Shown here: piece after piece, positions 24,040 through 34,835 of the stretch
Numbering within the stretch: the stretch's first letter is position 1
Layout of the letters: the number at the start of each line of letters is the position of its first letter
From: Glandiceps talaboti
Taxonomy: Eukaryota > Hemichordata > Enteropneusta > Spengelidae
DNA: 55,000 nt
Reading direction: 5' to 3'
Assembly (NCBI RefSeq): GCF_964340395.1
Contig: NC_135558.1
Location: 15,406,000-15,460,999 of the forward strand
The notes under the pieces: model-generated
Database searches by the model: none
The model's input: only the letters and a program-made list of their open reading frames with translations
What the model was told of the DNA's origin: nothing
Position numbers and translations under genes: made by a program

Positions 24040-25053
24040 TCACAAATCGCTGGTGTCGACGATGATACGTAAAAAAGCCGTGTCATCTTTGATGTATGCG
24101 TGGCCACCACTATCCAGAAGATTCAGTGCCATGAACAGGGGACATCCTGAAGCAATATTCATGTCACCTGTTGGACGTTTAAATGATGACGACTCTGGAT
24201 CAGGGCGAAATGCATCGATTACATGCTCCCTGTTATTCTGGTCAATCCACATAAAGGTTACCTTCTGGCTGAATGGCCATTTCAAAATGGCGTCGTAATC
24301 CCCCTTCATGATGACGAAGAATAATGACACGTGACTTCCCTTGCCCATTCCGTCACCATTTAGGTAGATGCGCGCGCACATCTTGTAACCATAGCGACTT
24401 GAAAAGAAGTATGGTGAATAGATGGAGAGCGTGCGACCGGAAATGGCGTCACGTTTCTTCCTTGCAATGCCAGTGATTCGCCAGGTCAAAATACCATCAT
24501 AACTAGCCATCTCTAACGACTGAATTCGTAAGTCTTGTTCAGCGAGGGTGACATCTTTCAGAGCAATTATCCGGTCTTGGGCTTTCGTCTTTCTATCCAT
24601 ACCATTCAGATTTTCTCTAAAATCTTTCTGTCCGTTATTCATCTTCTGCACTATCTCTGCATTTCGCTCAACTTCTACATTCAAGACAGCAACTATTCCC
24701 TCATAGGTGGTAACCCTTCTATCAAGCGTTCTGCAATTGTTGTTCAAATCACCGGTTGATTTTTCCAACTTGTCGACTATTTCATGATATTTCTGTAGGT
24801 TATTATGAGATGGCGAGACATGACTTTGAGGAGGATTGCGTTCCAGATCATTTTTCATGCGATCTAAGTGCATACGGAGAGTTTCAATCTTGTGCCCATG
24901 GCCATCGACTGTGATGGTGAGTTGTTGAGCTTGTGCAGCGCTCTCTTCGACATTTTCTCTGTATTCTGAGATTTGTGATACTGCCTGCAGTAGTAACGCC
25001 ATGTGATGTTCGATATAGCTGGTATTATGCTCAACTTGCGTTCCAACTTCGAT
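24040..25053 (-). CDS. TRAF A coding exon 7 (coiled coil and MATH domain)
   Basis: Residues 216-552 and TGA in one uninterrupted 1014-nt exon, with acceptor TCCAAAG. H224 and H231/H232 complete finger 5. A long heptad-rich coiled coil runs to about 395, then MATH from YDGILTW (400) to the C-terminal VDTSDL. Residues R443, Y445, D449, the triple serine 503-505 and S517 line up with the TRAF2 receptor-peptide pocket (R393, Y395, D399, S453-455 and S467 in human numbering, from memory). Binding of PxQxT-type receptor tails is therefore likely. The coiled coil is longer than in human TRAF2, making the protein about 50 residues longer. Confidence 0.96.
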   Translation of the reverse strand: MEVGTQVEHNTSYIEHHMALLLQAVSQISEYRENVEESAAQAQQLTITVDGHGHKIETLRMHLDRMKNDLERNPPQSHVSPSHNNLQKYHEIVDKLEKSTGDLNNNCRTLDRRVTTYEGIVAVLNVEVERNAEIVQKMNNGQKDFRENLNGMDRKTKAQDRIIALKDVTLAEQDLRIQSLEMASYDGILTWRITGIARKKRDAISGRTLSIYSPYFFSSRYGYKMCARIYLNGDGMGKGSHVSLFFVIMKGDYDAILKWPFSQKVTFMWIDQNNREHVIDAFRPDPESSSFKRPTGDMNIASGCPLFMALNLLDSGGHAYIKDDTAFLRIIVDTSDL

Positions 25054-28000
25054 CTTTGGACAGAAAATTAGATTTAAGATTGTAACATGTGATAACATTT
25101 GTCTTTTCCAAATATTTTCAAAAGAAAGATGGTTAGAGAAAACTTCTGTAAAAGTCTAAAGTATAAGAGTTTTGCTAGAGTGCCTTTAAGTTATTGTTTG
25201 TTGTCTTTTGGCATTGGTTCTATTGAGTACAAACTCCACTGTCACCGAAATTCTTATTTATAGGAAACAAAGAGAAAGGTAGTGCATTAGTCATCATCAA
25301 TTGATCATATATTAACAAGTTCAAGTAAAACGCTCGCGTCATCTCGATTACGCTTAGAATGACATGCGTCAATACATGTCCTGGCTACTGACAGGTTATG
25401 TACTATGTCAAATATTCTCCGTGCCCTCTTACCAAAGTTTCACAGCCAATCCGGACGTAATCACATTGCTGCATCTTTCTCGGACAATCTCCATTCTTCA
25501 AGTCCATGTGTGCTTCCAGCTATAAAACAGATAAATAAAAAGTGCAACCTTATGTCAAATGAAACTCTGACTGAAATGTTTGAACAGCATGTGAACAATA
25601 GAACACTAAACAACACTCACATAAATTAGAAAGAGTAACGCATGCAATGTAATATTTGTATATGGATGAATGATTTCTTATGGAATCTGATGTATTGTGC
25701 ATTACCGCCATTAACATCGACATACGATGCATTCTCCATTGTTTGGAAAGAGAAAATACCCATACATCTGATTATAATTAAATTGCACCTACAAATACAT
25801 TTCTGATCTACATACATTACTTTGACACATTTGAGTCCATCCGCAAATTGAACTTGTTACCCCAACAGTTTGCGATGCTCAACAACTTCAGAAACTCTTC
25901 TCAAACAAGTGAACTTACAAGAACTGCAAACCAGAGCCCACCACGAACTGTAAAACCATCGCACTAATTCAGTACCACACTAACTTGTGTGCGGTAATTA
26001 ACCACAAGGTGTTTACACAATATCAGACACTGGTTGAAATACTACTAAGCCTAATTGATATACTAGTATAGTGTATGGTATACATTGAATCCTTCAAGTC
26101 TAATCCATTGCTATACTTCTGTATTTAAGATTGTCAATACGAATATGATCAATTACCTTTCCACGCATTATCTCCTGCCTACAATTTCTACAAGGTACAG
26201 GATATTTTGGGCAAATGTTATGGTGTCTCTGTAAGAGAATATATTGATAAATGTACCAATAAGGAATGCGTATATGAGCAAGATTAAGAGTTTCCCCAAA
26301 AGGAACGTTCAACATGTTTTCTATTGCAATCAATCTACATACCGGATGCATAACAATTAGGATGTATGAGTATGTAAATACATGTATAAACTAATTTGTA
26401 TGCATCAGGCAGGTTGTCTGATTGCAATAGAGTGTACCCAAACGGAAAACTTTTTCTATAATATCAATCTACTTACCTGATGCATAACAATTAGGCTATA
26501 TTTGCGTACTCACATAGCCTAATTGGTATGCATTAAGTAAGTTGATTGCAATAGAAATTTGCTTTTAGGTGAAAAGTCGTTAAATTCATTGGGGAGTATT
26601 TTGTCAGATTTTGTCTGTGGTTGAGAGCAGCACAATCTAGTCACAGCTACTTACACATTTGTTGATTCTAATCAGGTGAACGCAGCTTTCCTATAACATG
26701 TTTCAGTTTGAACACCAAAGGGGAAAAATTTCTTGTAACAGGTGAACTATTCTGTGGATAATTCATTTCACATTTCAAGTAGTACCAACATCTTCAACAC
26801 GAATCCCACTAAGACTTGTCATTTGCGTTTTACATTCCTAAGTCTAGCCTTCCATCATCGATCAACGCCATATAATGGAAATGATATGCGATGAAGATAT
26901 ACTGAAATTATTTTACCTGCATATCTCTGAAAACCATTCTTTCTTGGCAATATGAACACGTCTCTTCTCTCATGACACAGGTCTTTTCCAGATGCTCGTC
27001 CAGATCTATTCTTCGTATTTTCTCTGAGCAGCCATCTCTGGTACATTCGACCAATCTATATTCGCAAATTGGTTCGTGTTTCTGTTAAAATAAATGAATA
27101 TTATCCTGGTAAGTCTGCACGGAACAACGTATTTCTTTACAAACCAGACTCGTGTTTAATTTGGTCATATTTTTCTGTCTAAGCTGACATTCTAGAGAAA
27201 TAAGTATTTCGTGAAACGTTCAACACTTGGATGGACCCATTCTCACAATGTGATGAAAATAATTTGGACTTGAGTATGTGTAAAGGTATGGATGTAATAC
27301 TAATATGGGACGTTCGTACAATGCCCCACAAGTTCAATAAACAAACTTCATTCATTTTGGGGGTAGGGGGTCTCAACGATGCGATTGCTGAACTTCGTTT
27401 TGGCACTGAAACTAATTTTCAAAAACTTTGAAGCTTCAACGATATAAGGTTCTGTATTTACTACTGCGATGTTGGTAAGTTGATTACAATTTACTTGCTG
27501 GGTTTTCGGTAGTACTTTAATGTTTATTGTATATATTGTTACATCGTATCGATCATGATGGTGTAACCGCTACAATTTTCATCATAGTTTACATCATATA
27601 TAAAAGTGTCGCTATCACATTTGTAAACGTTTGTTTAGGAGGAGGGGGCGTGTTGTCCCGAACGAACGTAATTCGTTTATTGAGCTTGTACGACATTATA
27701 CGATCGTCCCTAACCAATTATCGCTGGTACCGTGACAAATTAACATTCCACACATAACCTAGTACTAGGAGTGCGGTGCGGTGTACGATATTTACTCACA
27801 ATAAATTATTGCAAAATAAAAACCCAAATATTTGATATATAACATTTGTGCTACAGTAAAGTATCATGTCAGTTAAAGAGAAACAAAACATACTAAGATG
27901 TTAGTGCAAGACTGAAACTTCTAAGTCATTAATTGACTTTGTATTTAAACAGGTGCCATTACATTTTGTCACAATCCGATCTATTCTTATTTGCGCTACT

Positions 28001-29475
28001 TTTGTGTAGTTTTACAGATAAATCTTACCTCATATTGGCTGAATGGTCCCTTCCATCTACAGTTGTCATAGATACATTTAGTTTGTAGGTTTTTCATTTC
28101 TCGGTAGATTGCTCTATCAGGAAATACCTTCATCGAAAAATATAAGATAAAACTCAAAGTAATGCAGGTGCATGATCGTGTATATGTAAAGACCGTGTCT
28201 TGTTTGTTATGCAAGGTTAAAAACATTTTTTATACGGTAACGTGAATAGAGGTCATTGCAGGAAGCTAAGAATGAAAAGTTCAGTTAGACTAATTTGTTC
28301 ATTTAGTAAACATGTATTGATTACTGCTAATATGGTTTTGAATGATAAAATAACACCTTTGGGTCAGTAATCTTCGAAATTCTGTAAAGAAGCTCCACTA
28401 CACTTGAGGAATGGTAAGAAATTTGGTGATTTCAAAATTATACAGCGTGTCAAGAAAAAATAGAGAATGTGGCATTCGTGACATCATCAGAGGTTTATTC
28501 TGACAAATCTTTGTACATATAATTAACAAACACAAGTAGTACATTGGCTTTACATGATTGTAAAGATGAGGTAGTTACCAAAGTGCCATATTGTTACCGA
28601 ATGTGGTAAGTTCATACATGCAATTAACAGGGCACGAGTACTAAAATTTAGGCAAAATCTGTCTAGACTTTTCCTGACATTTTTGTTATTACATCGTACA
28701 CAAAAATTGACTTGTACGTAAATGTAAGATTAGGTATACCGGTATACTTTTATTAAACAATTTGTATAATATAAACATGTTAATATAAATTCGTATTCCT
28801 ATCGTGAAGATGTTGCATGTACTACAACAAGAAGAGGTGAAAAGTAATTCGTCATTCATGGTCTAACAATAGACAGTTGAACTTCCCCACTCTCTATGAT
28901 CTAAGCTATCTATTACCGTGTCCCTTTTCAAAATACTGTCCTCTGACGGGTCTTCTGGATAACATATTGGACAGTTGTATGTTGCATTTTGCCTGAAATG
29001 TACAAATATAAGAAACTTTTAGTTATTTTCCAGCCACTATATGAAAGACCTCAAATTTGTTGGAGAAAAAAGAATCGACATAACGCATCTTAATATTTAA
29101 CAAACATTATGTGCAGTCTGGGATGCGCTCCAAATTTAACACCTATTCCTCTACATGTTTTTTTTGTGTTTGTGCACTGTTTCCTAGATTGACTCTCACA
29201 TAAATGCTGTGATTGTCTGTGTGACTGACTGACTGACTGACTGACTGTATACGTCACCGTCTACGTCTGTTTGTCTCGTCTGTAAGTATGTATGTATGTA
29301 TGTATGTATGTATGTATGTATGTATGTATGTATGTATGTATGTATGTATGTATGTGTGTGTTCGAGCGTGTGTGCATTATGTACATGCGAGTTTTTATCT
29401 GTAAATTTAATATGTTGACGGCTAGATGCATATGCACTTTATATAGTGCATATGCAACTGCCATGCATATGCCCG

Positions 29476-29560
<85 letters not shown>

Positions 29561-29963
29561 GACAATTTGTGTATTGTCGAAACGTTGGTACTAATAAAGA
29601 TCGTCTGAAGATTGAAGTAACTAGTTGAGTACGTCCATTATTTTCACCTCCTCACATTTTGATACACTTCTGCTCACTTCTAATTACTTCAATTGTCGTA
29701 GTTGGACTGGGTTTATTTCTTGGAACAATATATGCATATATACTTTGTATATAAGCTACATTTAAGTACGTACATGACAAATGAAATATACCACCAAGTG
29801 TATGGGAATATCCTCACCTGAATATATCGTCAAGACAATTTCTGCAAAATCGATGTCCACAATAACTTTGCAGGGGGTTCCTAAGCAACAGTTTACATTG
29901 TATGCAGAGGAATTTGTCAACTTCATCCCTTACTGCCAAAATAGCTGGCGAATAACCTGACAT
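24040..29963 (-). CDS. TRAF2-like: TRAF gene A: TRAF2-type adaptor/E3 ligase, 7 coding exons, 552 aa
   Basis: Spliced gene. Coding exons in order are 29963-29818, 28992-28917, 28127-28029, 27081-26917, 26228-26157, 25519-25433 and 25053-24040. All junctions are GT-AG; intron 1 is phase 2 and the others phase 0. The total is 1659 nt, giving 552 residues plus TGA. Domain order is a C3HC4 RING (20-59), five TRAF zinc fingers (92-113, 120-142, 149-168, 175-198, 205-232), a coiled coil (about 235-395) and a MATH domain (400-552). In the family, such proteins trimerise through coiled coil and MATH, bind TNF-receptor-type tails in the cytoplasm, and ubiquitinate partners through the RING to drive NF-kB/JNK signalling. 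The MATH domain reads closest to TRAF2/TRAF1. The ATG has an in-frame TGA 30 nt upstream and an ACC before it. Gene B is a tandem paralogue 17 kb upstream. I am very sure of the family; orthology to vertebrate TRAF2 is inferred. Confidence 0.95.
25433..25519 (-). CDS. TRAF A coding exon 6 (zinc fingers 4-5)
   Basis: Residues 187-215, with acceptor TTTATAG and donor TTG|GTAAGA. H190 and C198 close finger 4; C205 and C212 open finger 5 (motif C-x6-C with IGC, as in other TRAFs). GDCPRKMQ is identical in gene B. Confidence 0.9.
26157..26228 (-). CDS. TRAF A coding exon 5 (zinc fingers 3-4)
   Basis: Residues 163-186, with acceptor CTTACAG and donor AAG|GTAATT. H164 and C168 close finger 3; C175 and C178 open finger 4 in the motif PCRNC, shared with gene B. 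Confidence 0.9.
26320..26431. repeat. Palindromic element 1 in TRAF A intron 4
   Basis: TCTATTGCAATCA at the left pairs with TGATTGCAATAGA at the right. Inner arms CCGGATGCATAACAATTAG / CTAATTTGTATGCATCAGG also pair. It lies within 100 bp of exon 5. Confidence 0.75.
26455..26555. repeat. Palindromic element 2 in TRAF A intron 4
   Basis: A second copy in tandem with the first: TACTTACCTGATGCATAACA pairs with TGCATTAAGTAAGTTGATTGCAATAG. Between the two are only about 23 bp. Confidence 0.75.
26917..27081 (-). CDS. TRAF A coding exon 4 (zinc fingers 1-3)
   Basis: Residues 108-162, with acceptor TTAACAG and donor CAG|GTAAAA. It closes finger 1 (H109, C113), carries all of finger 2 (C120, C125, H137, C142) and opens finger 3 (C149, C152). 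Spacing follows the TRAF pattern C-x2/4-C-x11-H-x3/4-C. Identity to gene B is 30 of 55, the lowest of the small exons. Confidence 0.92.
28029..28127 (-). CDS. TRAF A coding exon 3 (zinc finger 1)
   Basis: Residues 75-107. FPDRAIYREMKNL is the typical TRAF link between RING and zinc fingers. C92 and C97 begin finger 1, which closes in exon 4 with H109 and C113. The acceptor is a modest GAAG|GTATTT; the donor GAG|GTAAGA is strong. The exon length matches gene B, which supports the acceptor chosen. Confidence 0.88.
28917..28992 (-). CDS. TRAF A coding exon 2 (RING, last part)
   Basis: Residues 49-74, with acceptor TTTCAG and donor ACG|GTAATA. It supplies the last two RING ligands, C56 and C59, in the motif NCPIC, followed by an acidic linker YPEDPSED. 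The first codon is split across the phase-2 intron. Identity to gene B is 15 of 26. Confidence 0.9.
29285..29354. repeat. (GTAT)n microsatellite in TRAF A intron 1
   Basis: About 17 GTAT units, preceded by a short (GACT)n. Confidence 0.95.
29478..29558. repeat. (AT)n microsatellite in TRAF A intron 1
   Basis: About 40 AT units ending against a conserved-looking stem-loop and GAAACG motif. Confidence 0.95.
29559..29610 (+). ncRNA. Possible hammerhead-ribozyme remnant of a retroelement
   Basis: ATGA, then stem GACAAT, loop TTGTGT, stem ATTGTC, then GAAACG match the stem-II-to-GAAAC half of a hammerhead core (CTGATGA-stem II-GAAAC). The CTG part seems overwritten by the AT microsatellite. Such motifs accompany Penelope-like elements and retrozymes. 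It is probably inactive. Confidence 0.3.
29818..29963 (-). CDS. TRAF A coding exon 1 (RING, first part)
   Basis: Residues 1-48 plus two bases of codon 49. It carries RING ligands C20, C23, C35, H37, C40 and C43, with the stretch PLQSYCGHRFCR shared with gene B. The donor is CAG|GTGAGG. An in-frame TGA lies upstream of the ATG, so this start is sound unless a 5' intron intervenes. Identity to gene B is 29 of 48. Confidence 0.92.
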
Positions 29964-29999
29964 GGTAGTTGTTACAGTCGGTATATGTTTTCTTCAGTA

Positions 30000-31060
30000 C
30001 GGTTGGTTCAAACTGTCTCAGTTGTCAAGCATGTTCCATAATATCGATCCATTGTATACTGTATTTCTTCCCATTTCAAGATACTATAAGAATAAATTTT
30101 GAACAGTGTACATTCACAAGCTAAGTTATTGTCTCTGAACAGAAAATATAGATTGCATAACCTGGTCTACGGCTACTTGTATTGTGGTGGTGGTCGAAAT
30201 AAGGGACAAACATTACAAAATGCAAATTTATTTTCTTCCAATTCATTTAAAAATCATACTTGAGGTACAATTACATTATTCCTCATTACTCATGACTTAA
30301 TGGTTCGTCGTTACTCGTATAGCGACTCGTAGTGACAAGGTCCTTCAGGTCACTTGTATTTGTTTTTAACGAATACAAGTGATTAAAAGGACCCTGTTAC
30401 TAGTCGAAGAAAATTATTTGGGAATAGTGTCTAAATTATTATAATAGAAGAGACGAAGAAGTAGGTTGTTCAAATTGTCAGTTAAATAATTTACAAATTA
30501 CCAGGTGAGGTCAACCTAAATAGAAAGACTGTAGGCCATGTATGATTGTTATACCGTTACAGTGGCCGACATGTAGACTTGAAGGACTAACGCTACTCAT
30601 ATGCGCTACTACTATTTTCGCTATCCTTACTGACGTTTTAATTTTTTAACTTTTTGTTCGTGGAAGGACGAGCGAAATTTCAAAAAAAAAAAACAATCAA
30701 AAATCAGTTAGCTATAGGTTAGCGGAAATAGTGTAATGTAGGCTACTTTCACATGTTTTAGCTATCTGCAGTATACATCATGTTGTGGATTATCGACAGA
30801 GCTAGAATTGCAACAAGCCGAATAATAGAAAAGTATGTCACTGTATACGATTATCCACCGCTAAGCCGAGAGCTATCGCATGCGCAGTCACACAGATACA
30901 ATGACATAGACAGGCGCAAAATAAAGTGACGTGCTTAATGCTTAACGTACAACATACAAGTCCTAGATGAGCGAGTTGTAAACTAAATAGGTCGTAGACA
31001 GGGTGATGCATGTTGCGACATAAAAAAACTCCGCCAAACTCATCAAAAAGAAGCCCCTGT
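30000..31060. other. TRAF A 5' flank and gene-free stretch
   Basis: The TRAF A promoter should lie here, but no clear TATA or initiator was found. A hairpin at 30331-30405 is the only structure seen. Confidence 0.4.
30331..30405. repeat. Hairpin upstream of TRAF A
   Basis: TAGTGACAAGGTCCTTCAGG and TCACTTGTATT on the left pair with AATACAAGTGATTAAAAGG and ACCCTGTTACTA on the right. Confidence 0.65.
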
Positions 31061-31069
31061 CTTACGGAC

Positions 31070-31753
31070 GAGTGTGAAACTACCATCATATTCATATTCA
31101 TATTCACTTTCAAAGTTGACCTCTACGATCAATGTGAATATGATGATAGCTTCACACGTTCATCATCAGATTCGAAGTCTTCCGAATGGGTACAAACAAG
31201 CGTTCGGCAAATCACAAATCCTTCATTGACAGGTTGAAATCATGTGATTGTAGTTACTTTTCACTTGATTGTACAAAAAACCTGTATGAGTAATGTAATA
31301 AAATACGGCCTGGCTGGGTGTGTTTTGATTTCCCGCAGTGCTGCTATCTTTGAAACCCTACTTAACACTTACACTGGTGAAATTTACACAATATAGTGTT
31401 GTCAAGACCACAATTATCACAATGTGTGTAGTTCCCTTGATCGGGATCGGTCAACGCAATCGATTGTGAAAAATAATGGTCCATGACAACAATAATTCAT
31501 GGTGCAAATTGGATGTGACTCTGGCAAAAATAACAAGAGAGCATGCAAATCCTGGCAAATCAAGTGAAAAGTAATTACAATCACACGATTTCAACCTGCC
31601 AATGAAGGATATGTGATTTGCCGAACGCATGTTCGTACCCATTCGGAAGTACTTCGAATCTGATGATGAGGTGTAAGCTATCATCATATTCACATTGATT
31701 GTAGGGGTCAACTTTTGAAAGTGAAGATGAATATGATGGTACCTTCACACTCG
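31070..31753. mobile_element. Foldback element with about 200-bp arms
   Basis: 31070-31270 is inverted at 31556-31753 (GAGTGTGAA...ACTTTTCACTTGATT). The loop contains a 135-bp block (31333-31468) that recurs inverted at 32925-33070. No coding capacity seen. Confidence 0.8.
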
Positions 31754-32350
31754 TTTAGGAGTGTGCTTGTACACCCATAGCGAATTTATTTTCGGCGATG
31801 AAATAAACTATTAAATTAGATTTATAGGCCTGTCTATTGTATTACAATGACATATTCAACCTTTGCTCGAGAGGTCATCCAGGCACTGCGTGATACTAGT
31901 GTTTAACCAGTCCTATTGTTACAGTACTACTGTAGTGATTTGCCTTTTGTTATTGTGAACAATAACTTTATTGTAAATATGACATTGCTGATTGAAAAAT
32001 CAGAATTGTTACATACTGCTCTGAATAATAGCAAGCTCAGCAAGCTATTGTGTAACAGTATAGCCGCCTGCAGAAGAGGCATACATACACACACTAATAC
32101 ACTATTGAATATATTTAGGCATGACATATTGAATATATTTAGGCATGACAAACAACAACACTATGGTTGTTGAGTACAATCAAAATATTAGACAGGGGGC
32201 GGGTCTATCATACATTACAAGTCTAGCTGGACTTCTGTGAGCGACATTTTGTTGGAGTCATAGATACATACAGTTTTATTTCGCCAAAAAAACGTGATTT
32301 ATAGTTTATATGACTCGATCCTGTTGTATTAAATTACGTCTGGCCATATA

Positions 32351-32648
32351 CTGTCGACAGTCGTTCGTGCCTTTTTTGCTACATTTTATCTAAAACTAAA
32401 GTTGTCGCCTCGTTCCAATCCGGAGCAATACTATAACCGCGCAAGTACTGACGTGCTGATTATTTAGCAACTTCACAGCTCGTGCCTCCGGCACTCGCTG
32501 TGTTGCTAAATAATCAGTACGTTCGTCGCTATGGAATTCATACTCACAGTTTCCTATCAATACGTGTTAGTATTCAGTGCTACAGAGCGAGGCGACGACA
32601 TTGTTTTAGCTGAAACGTAGCAAAACAGGCATGAACGACTGTCGACAG
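32351..32648. mobile_element. Foldback element ending in CTGTCGACAG
   Basis: The arms start CTGTCGACAGTCGTTCGTGC and its inverse and meet near 32497 at GTGCCTCCGGCAC, flanked by GATTATTTAGCAAC / GTTGCTAAATAATC. Nearly the whole 298 bp can fold on itself. The ends are themselves a 10-bp palindrome. Confidence 0.8.
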
Positions 32649-32924
32649 TCTAGTCTGTCCAATGTTATTTTCTTTATATAATTTGATCATACATATGTAT
32701 CTGCCAATGTCGATGCTGTAATCAATAAATGTCATGGTGTAAATTAACATATTGAATTGTTCTGTAAAGACATTGTCCAAGTAACTTTACATCGATAGGT
32801 TTGGTCTATGGTTTGCTGAGAGGGAACGTTAACAATAGGACATATTTTTGGAGCACCAAATTACGACTTTAGTAGATTGTAATGACTATGCCCCCCACCC
32901 CCGTTAATACAATTACATCTATAT

Positions 32925-33070
32925 ACTATCGATTGCGTTGACCCGTCCCGTTTGAGGGAACTAGACACATCGTGATAACTGTGGTCTTCACAACATTATT
33001 TTGCATAAATTTCACCAGTGGGATCTGTAAGTGGGGTTTCAAAGATATCGGCACTGCGGGAAATGTAAAC
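32925..33070. repeat. Inverted partial copy of the 31333-31468 block
   Basis: It shares ATCGATTGCGTTGACC and CTTTGAAACCCCAC-like stretches with the loop of the foldback element, in opposite orientation. Confidence 0.7.
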
Positions 33071-33403
33071 ACTTCTCTGTACCATAACAACACAGTCTGC
33101 AAACTCGACAACGCGCGTACTGCCTCTATCTAACAAAGCGTCATCGTACATGCACAATGCTTACCAAAGGTCATTTAGGTGGGGACATTTCATTGCATCG
33201 TTATTTCACGATAACGTATATGCCTGGGGTCAAATACCTTGAAAAGTGAGTCGTCATAAAAGAAATCATTTCACTAGAATTTTAGACTAGCGTGTGCTGG
33301 AGTAAGTATACTTGTACACGTCAGCAATCGAATCGAAAGTGCAAACTACAAGTAAGTGTATTTGAATAAACAGATGTGCGGGTAACAACACGTCAGAGAC
33401 AAA

Positions 33404-34290
33404 ATGGCGGACACAGACAGACTCAACAAGCGTGGCATATGGCACACAATGAAGTCACTGCTAATGGCCGGGATGTTTCCTTATTGTGAACATGCTTTCT
33501 CACAGTTCTAAATTACACCGTCTTATTCATTTTGAAGAGACAACACATCCATGACAACAGCAAGAAATCACAGTTAGAGGCCAGGCAAGGATATTTTCTG
33601 CGCCTGGAAACCAGACATCGAAACAACTGCTGGGTGACTACAAGTACAACTTAATTGTCTGCCTAAGTGATATTTATACTTACACACTGCTATCAAGATT
33701 AACTCAGGCTGCAATACTAGCCCAATAGTGGATTGAATGTGCCTGTAAGGACGCAATCGGCGACATGGTGTTGGGAATATCCTATCCTTGTCGAACTGAC
33801 AGTAGACTACTGGCGTTAGGGGTAGACCATTCGATATCCTGGGGGGGGGGGGTGGAAGATTGGTGGCGAGTCATTATTTTTTCCCACCTCCTTACCCGTG
33901 AATTATTATTTTTTCTCCTTCGCCTATGCTGGCAACTTTTTTTGCCTTCTTTGAGATATCCGGATTTTTTTACGTCAATGTTGAACACCTACTTTTCTTG
34001 CCACAATTTTCTGTTTGGTTTTCGCACAGGGTAATACAGAGAGTAAAAATATGCTGTTCGATCACACACAGATTATATTTAGAAAACTACATATTTCAAT
34101 ACATGTTTGATTTTCAATTAATTAAACATCATTGACAGTTTTTATGTCATGGTATAATGAAACACTGAAAATGTAAATCAGAAACTTGATTGGTGAGCTC
34201 AAACATTCAGACGGCCAGTTTCTCCAGCCTGGGGGATGGGGTGGTCAGTGTTTTTTCCATTAGGCCGATAAATGTCACTGACCCCGGCCC
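33404..34290. other. Gene-free stretch with a Kozak-like ATG
   Basis: AAAATGGCGG at about 33404 opens only 36 codons and shows no matching donor I trust. There is a poly-G run at about 33840. Nothing else recognised. Confidence 0.3.
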
Positions 34291-34297
34291 CGTGAAT

Positions 34298-34835
34298 ACA
34301 GTTTCATAGCATCTGACAGTAAGCTGTATAGGGAACAGCTTTGAGACTGGTATATGTCCACCTCTTGTGTGAGTGTGTGTGTATGGGGGGGGGGGTTCTA
34401 AGGGGTCTCCCCTAGAAGCCCTGGAGGATTTTTACTCCGGGGGGGGGGGGTTCTAAGGGGTCTCCCCTAGAAGCCCTGGAGGATTTTTACTCCTAAGGCT
34501 AAAGGCAATGTTTAGGCTATTCACAGACACTTTCAGAAAATATATAATTTGCAAGCTTTACAAGACAGCTCTAACATGTAAAAAGCAACTACATAAGGTT
34601 GACAATTTTTTATATAAAGTTTCATAGCATCTTGACAGTATTAAAGAGGTTGAGGAAAGAACTTTGATTTGAGACTGGAACATGTCTTTTATGGGAGAGG
34701 GTTTCTAGGGAGAGACCCCCTAGAGGATTTTTACTCTTAAAGCCAATATTCAGGTTATTCACAGACACTTTCAGACAATAATTTGCAAGCTTTACAAGAC
34801 AGCTCTAACATGTAAAAAGCAACTACATATGGTGG
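34298..34835. repeat. Tandem repeat, two diverged units with an internal duplication
   Basis: Unit 1 (about 34298-34600) and unit 2 (about 34617-34835) share TAGCATC...GACAGTA, GGATTTTTACTC, TTCACAGACACTTTCAGA and TTTACAAGACAGCTCTAACA. Inside unit 1, 34386-34438 is repeated almost exactly at 34439-34493. A third fragment lies at 40436-40510. Confidence 0.85.

Noticed and set aside
24029-24759. Plus-strand frames opposite the TRAF A MATH exon (and 47337-47965 in TRAF B)
   Set aside because: Antisense shadows of a conserved coding exon.
33404-33511. AAAATGGCGG start as a gene
   Set aside because: Only 36 codons, no confident donor, no recognisable protein.
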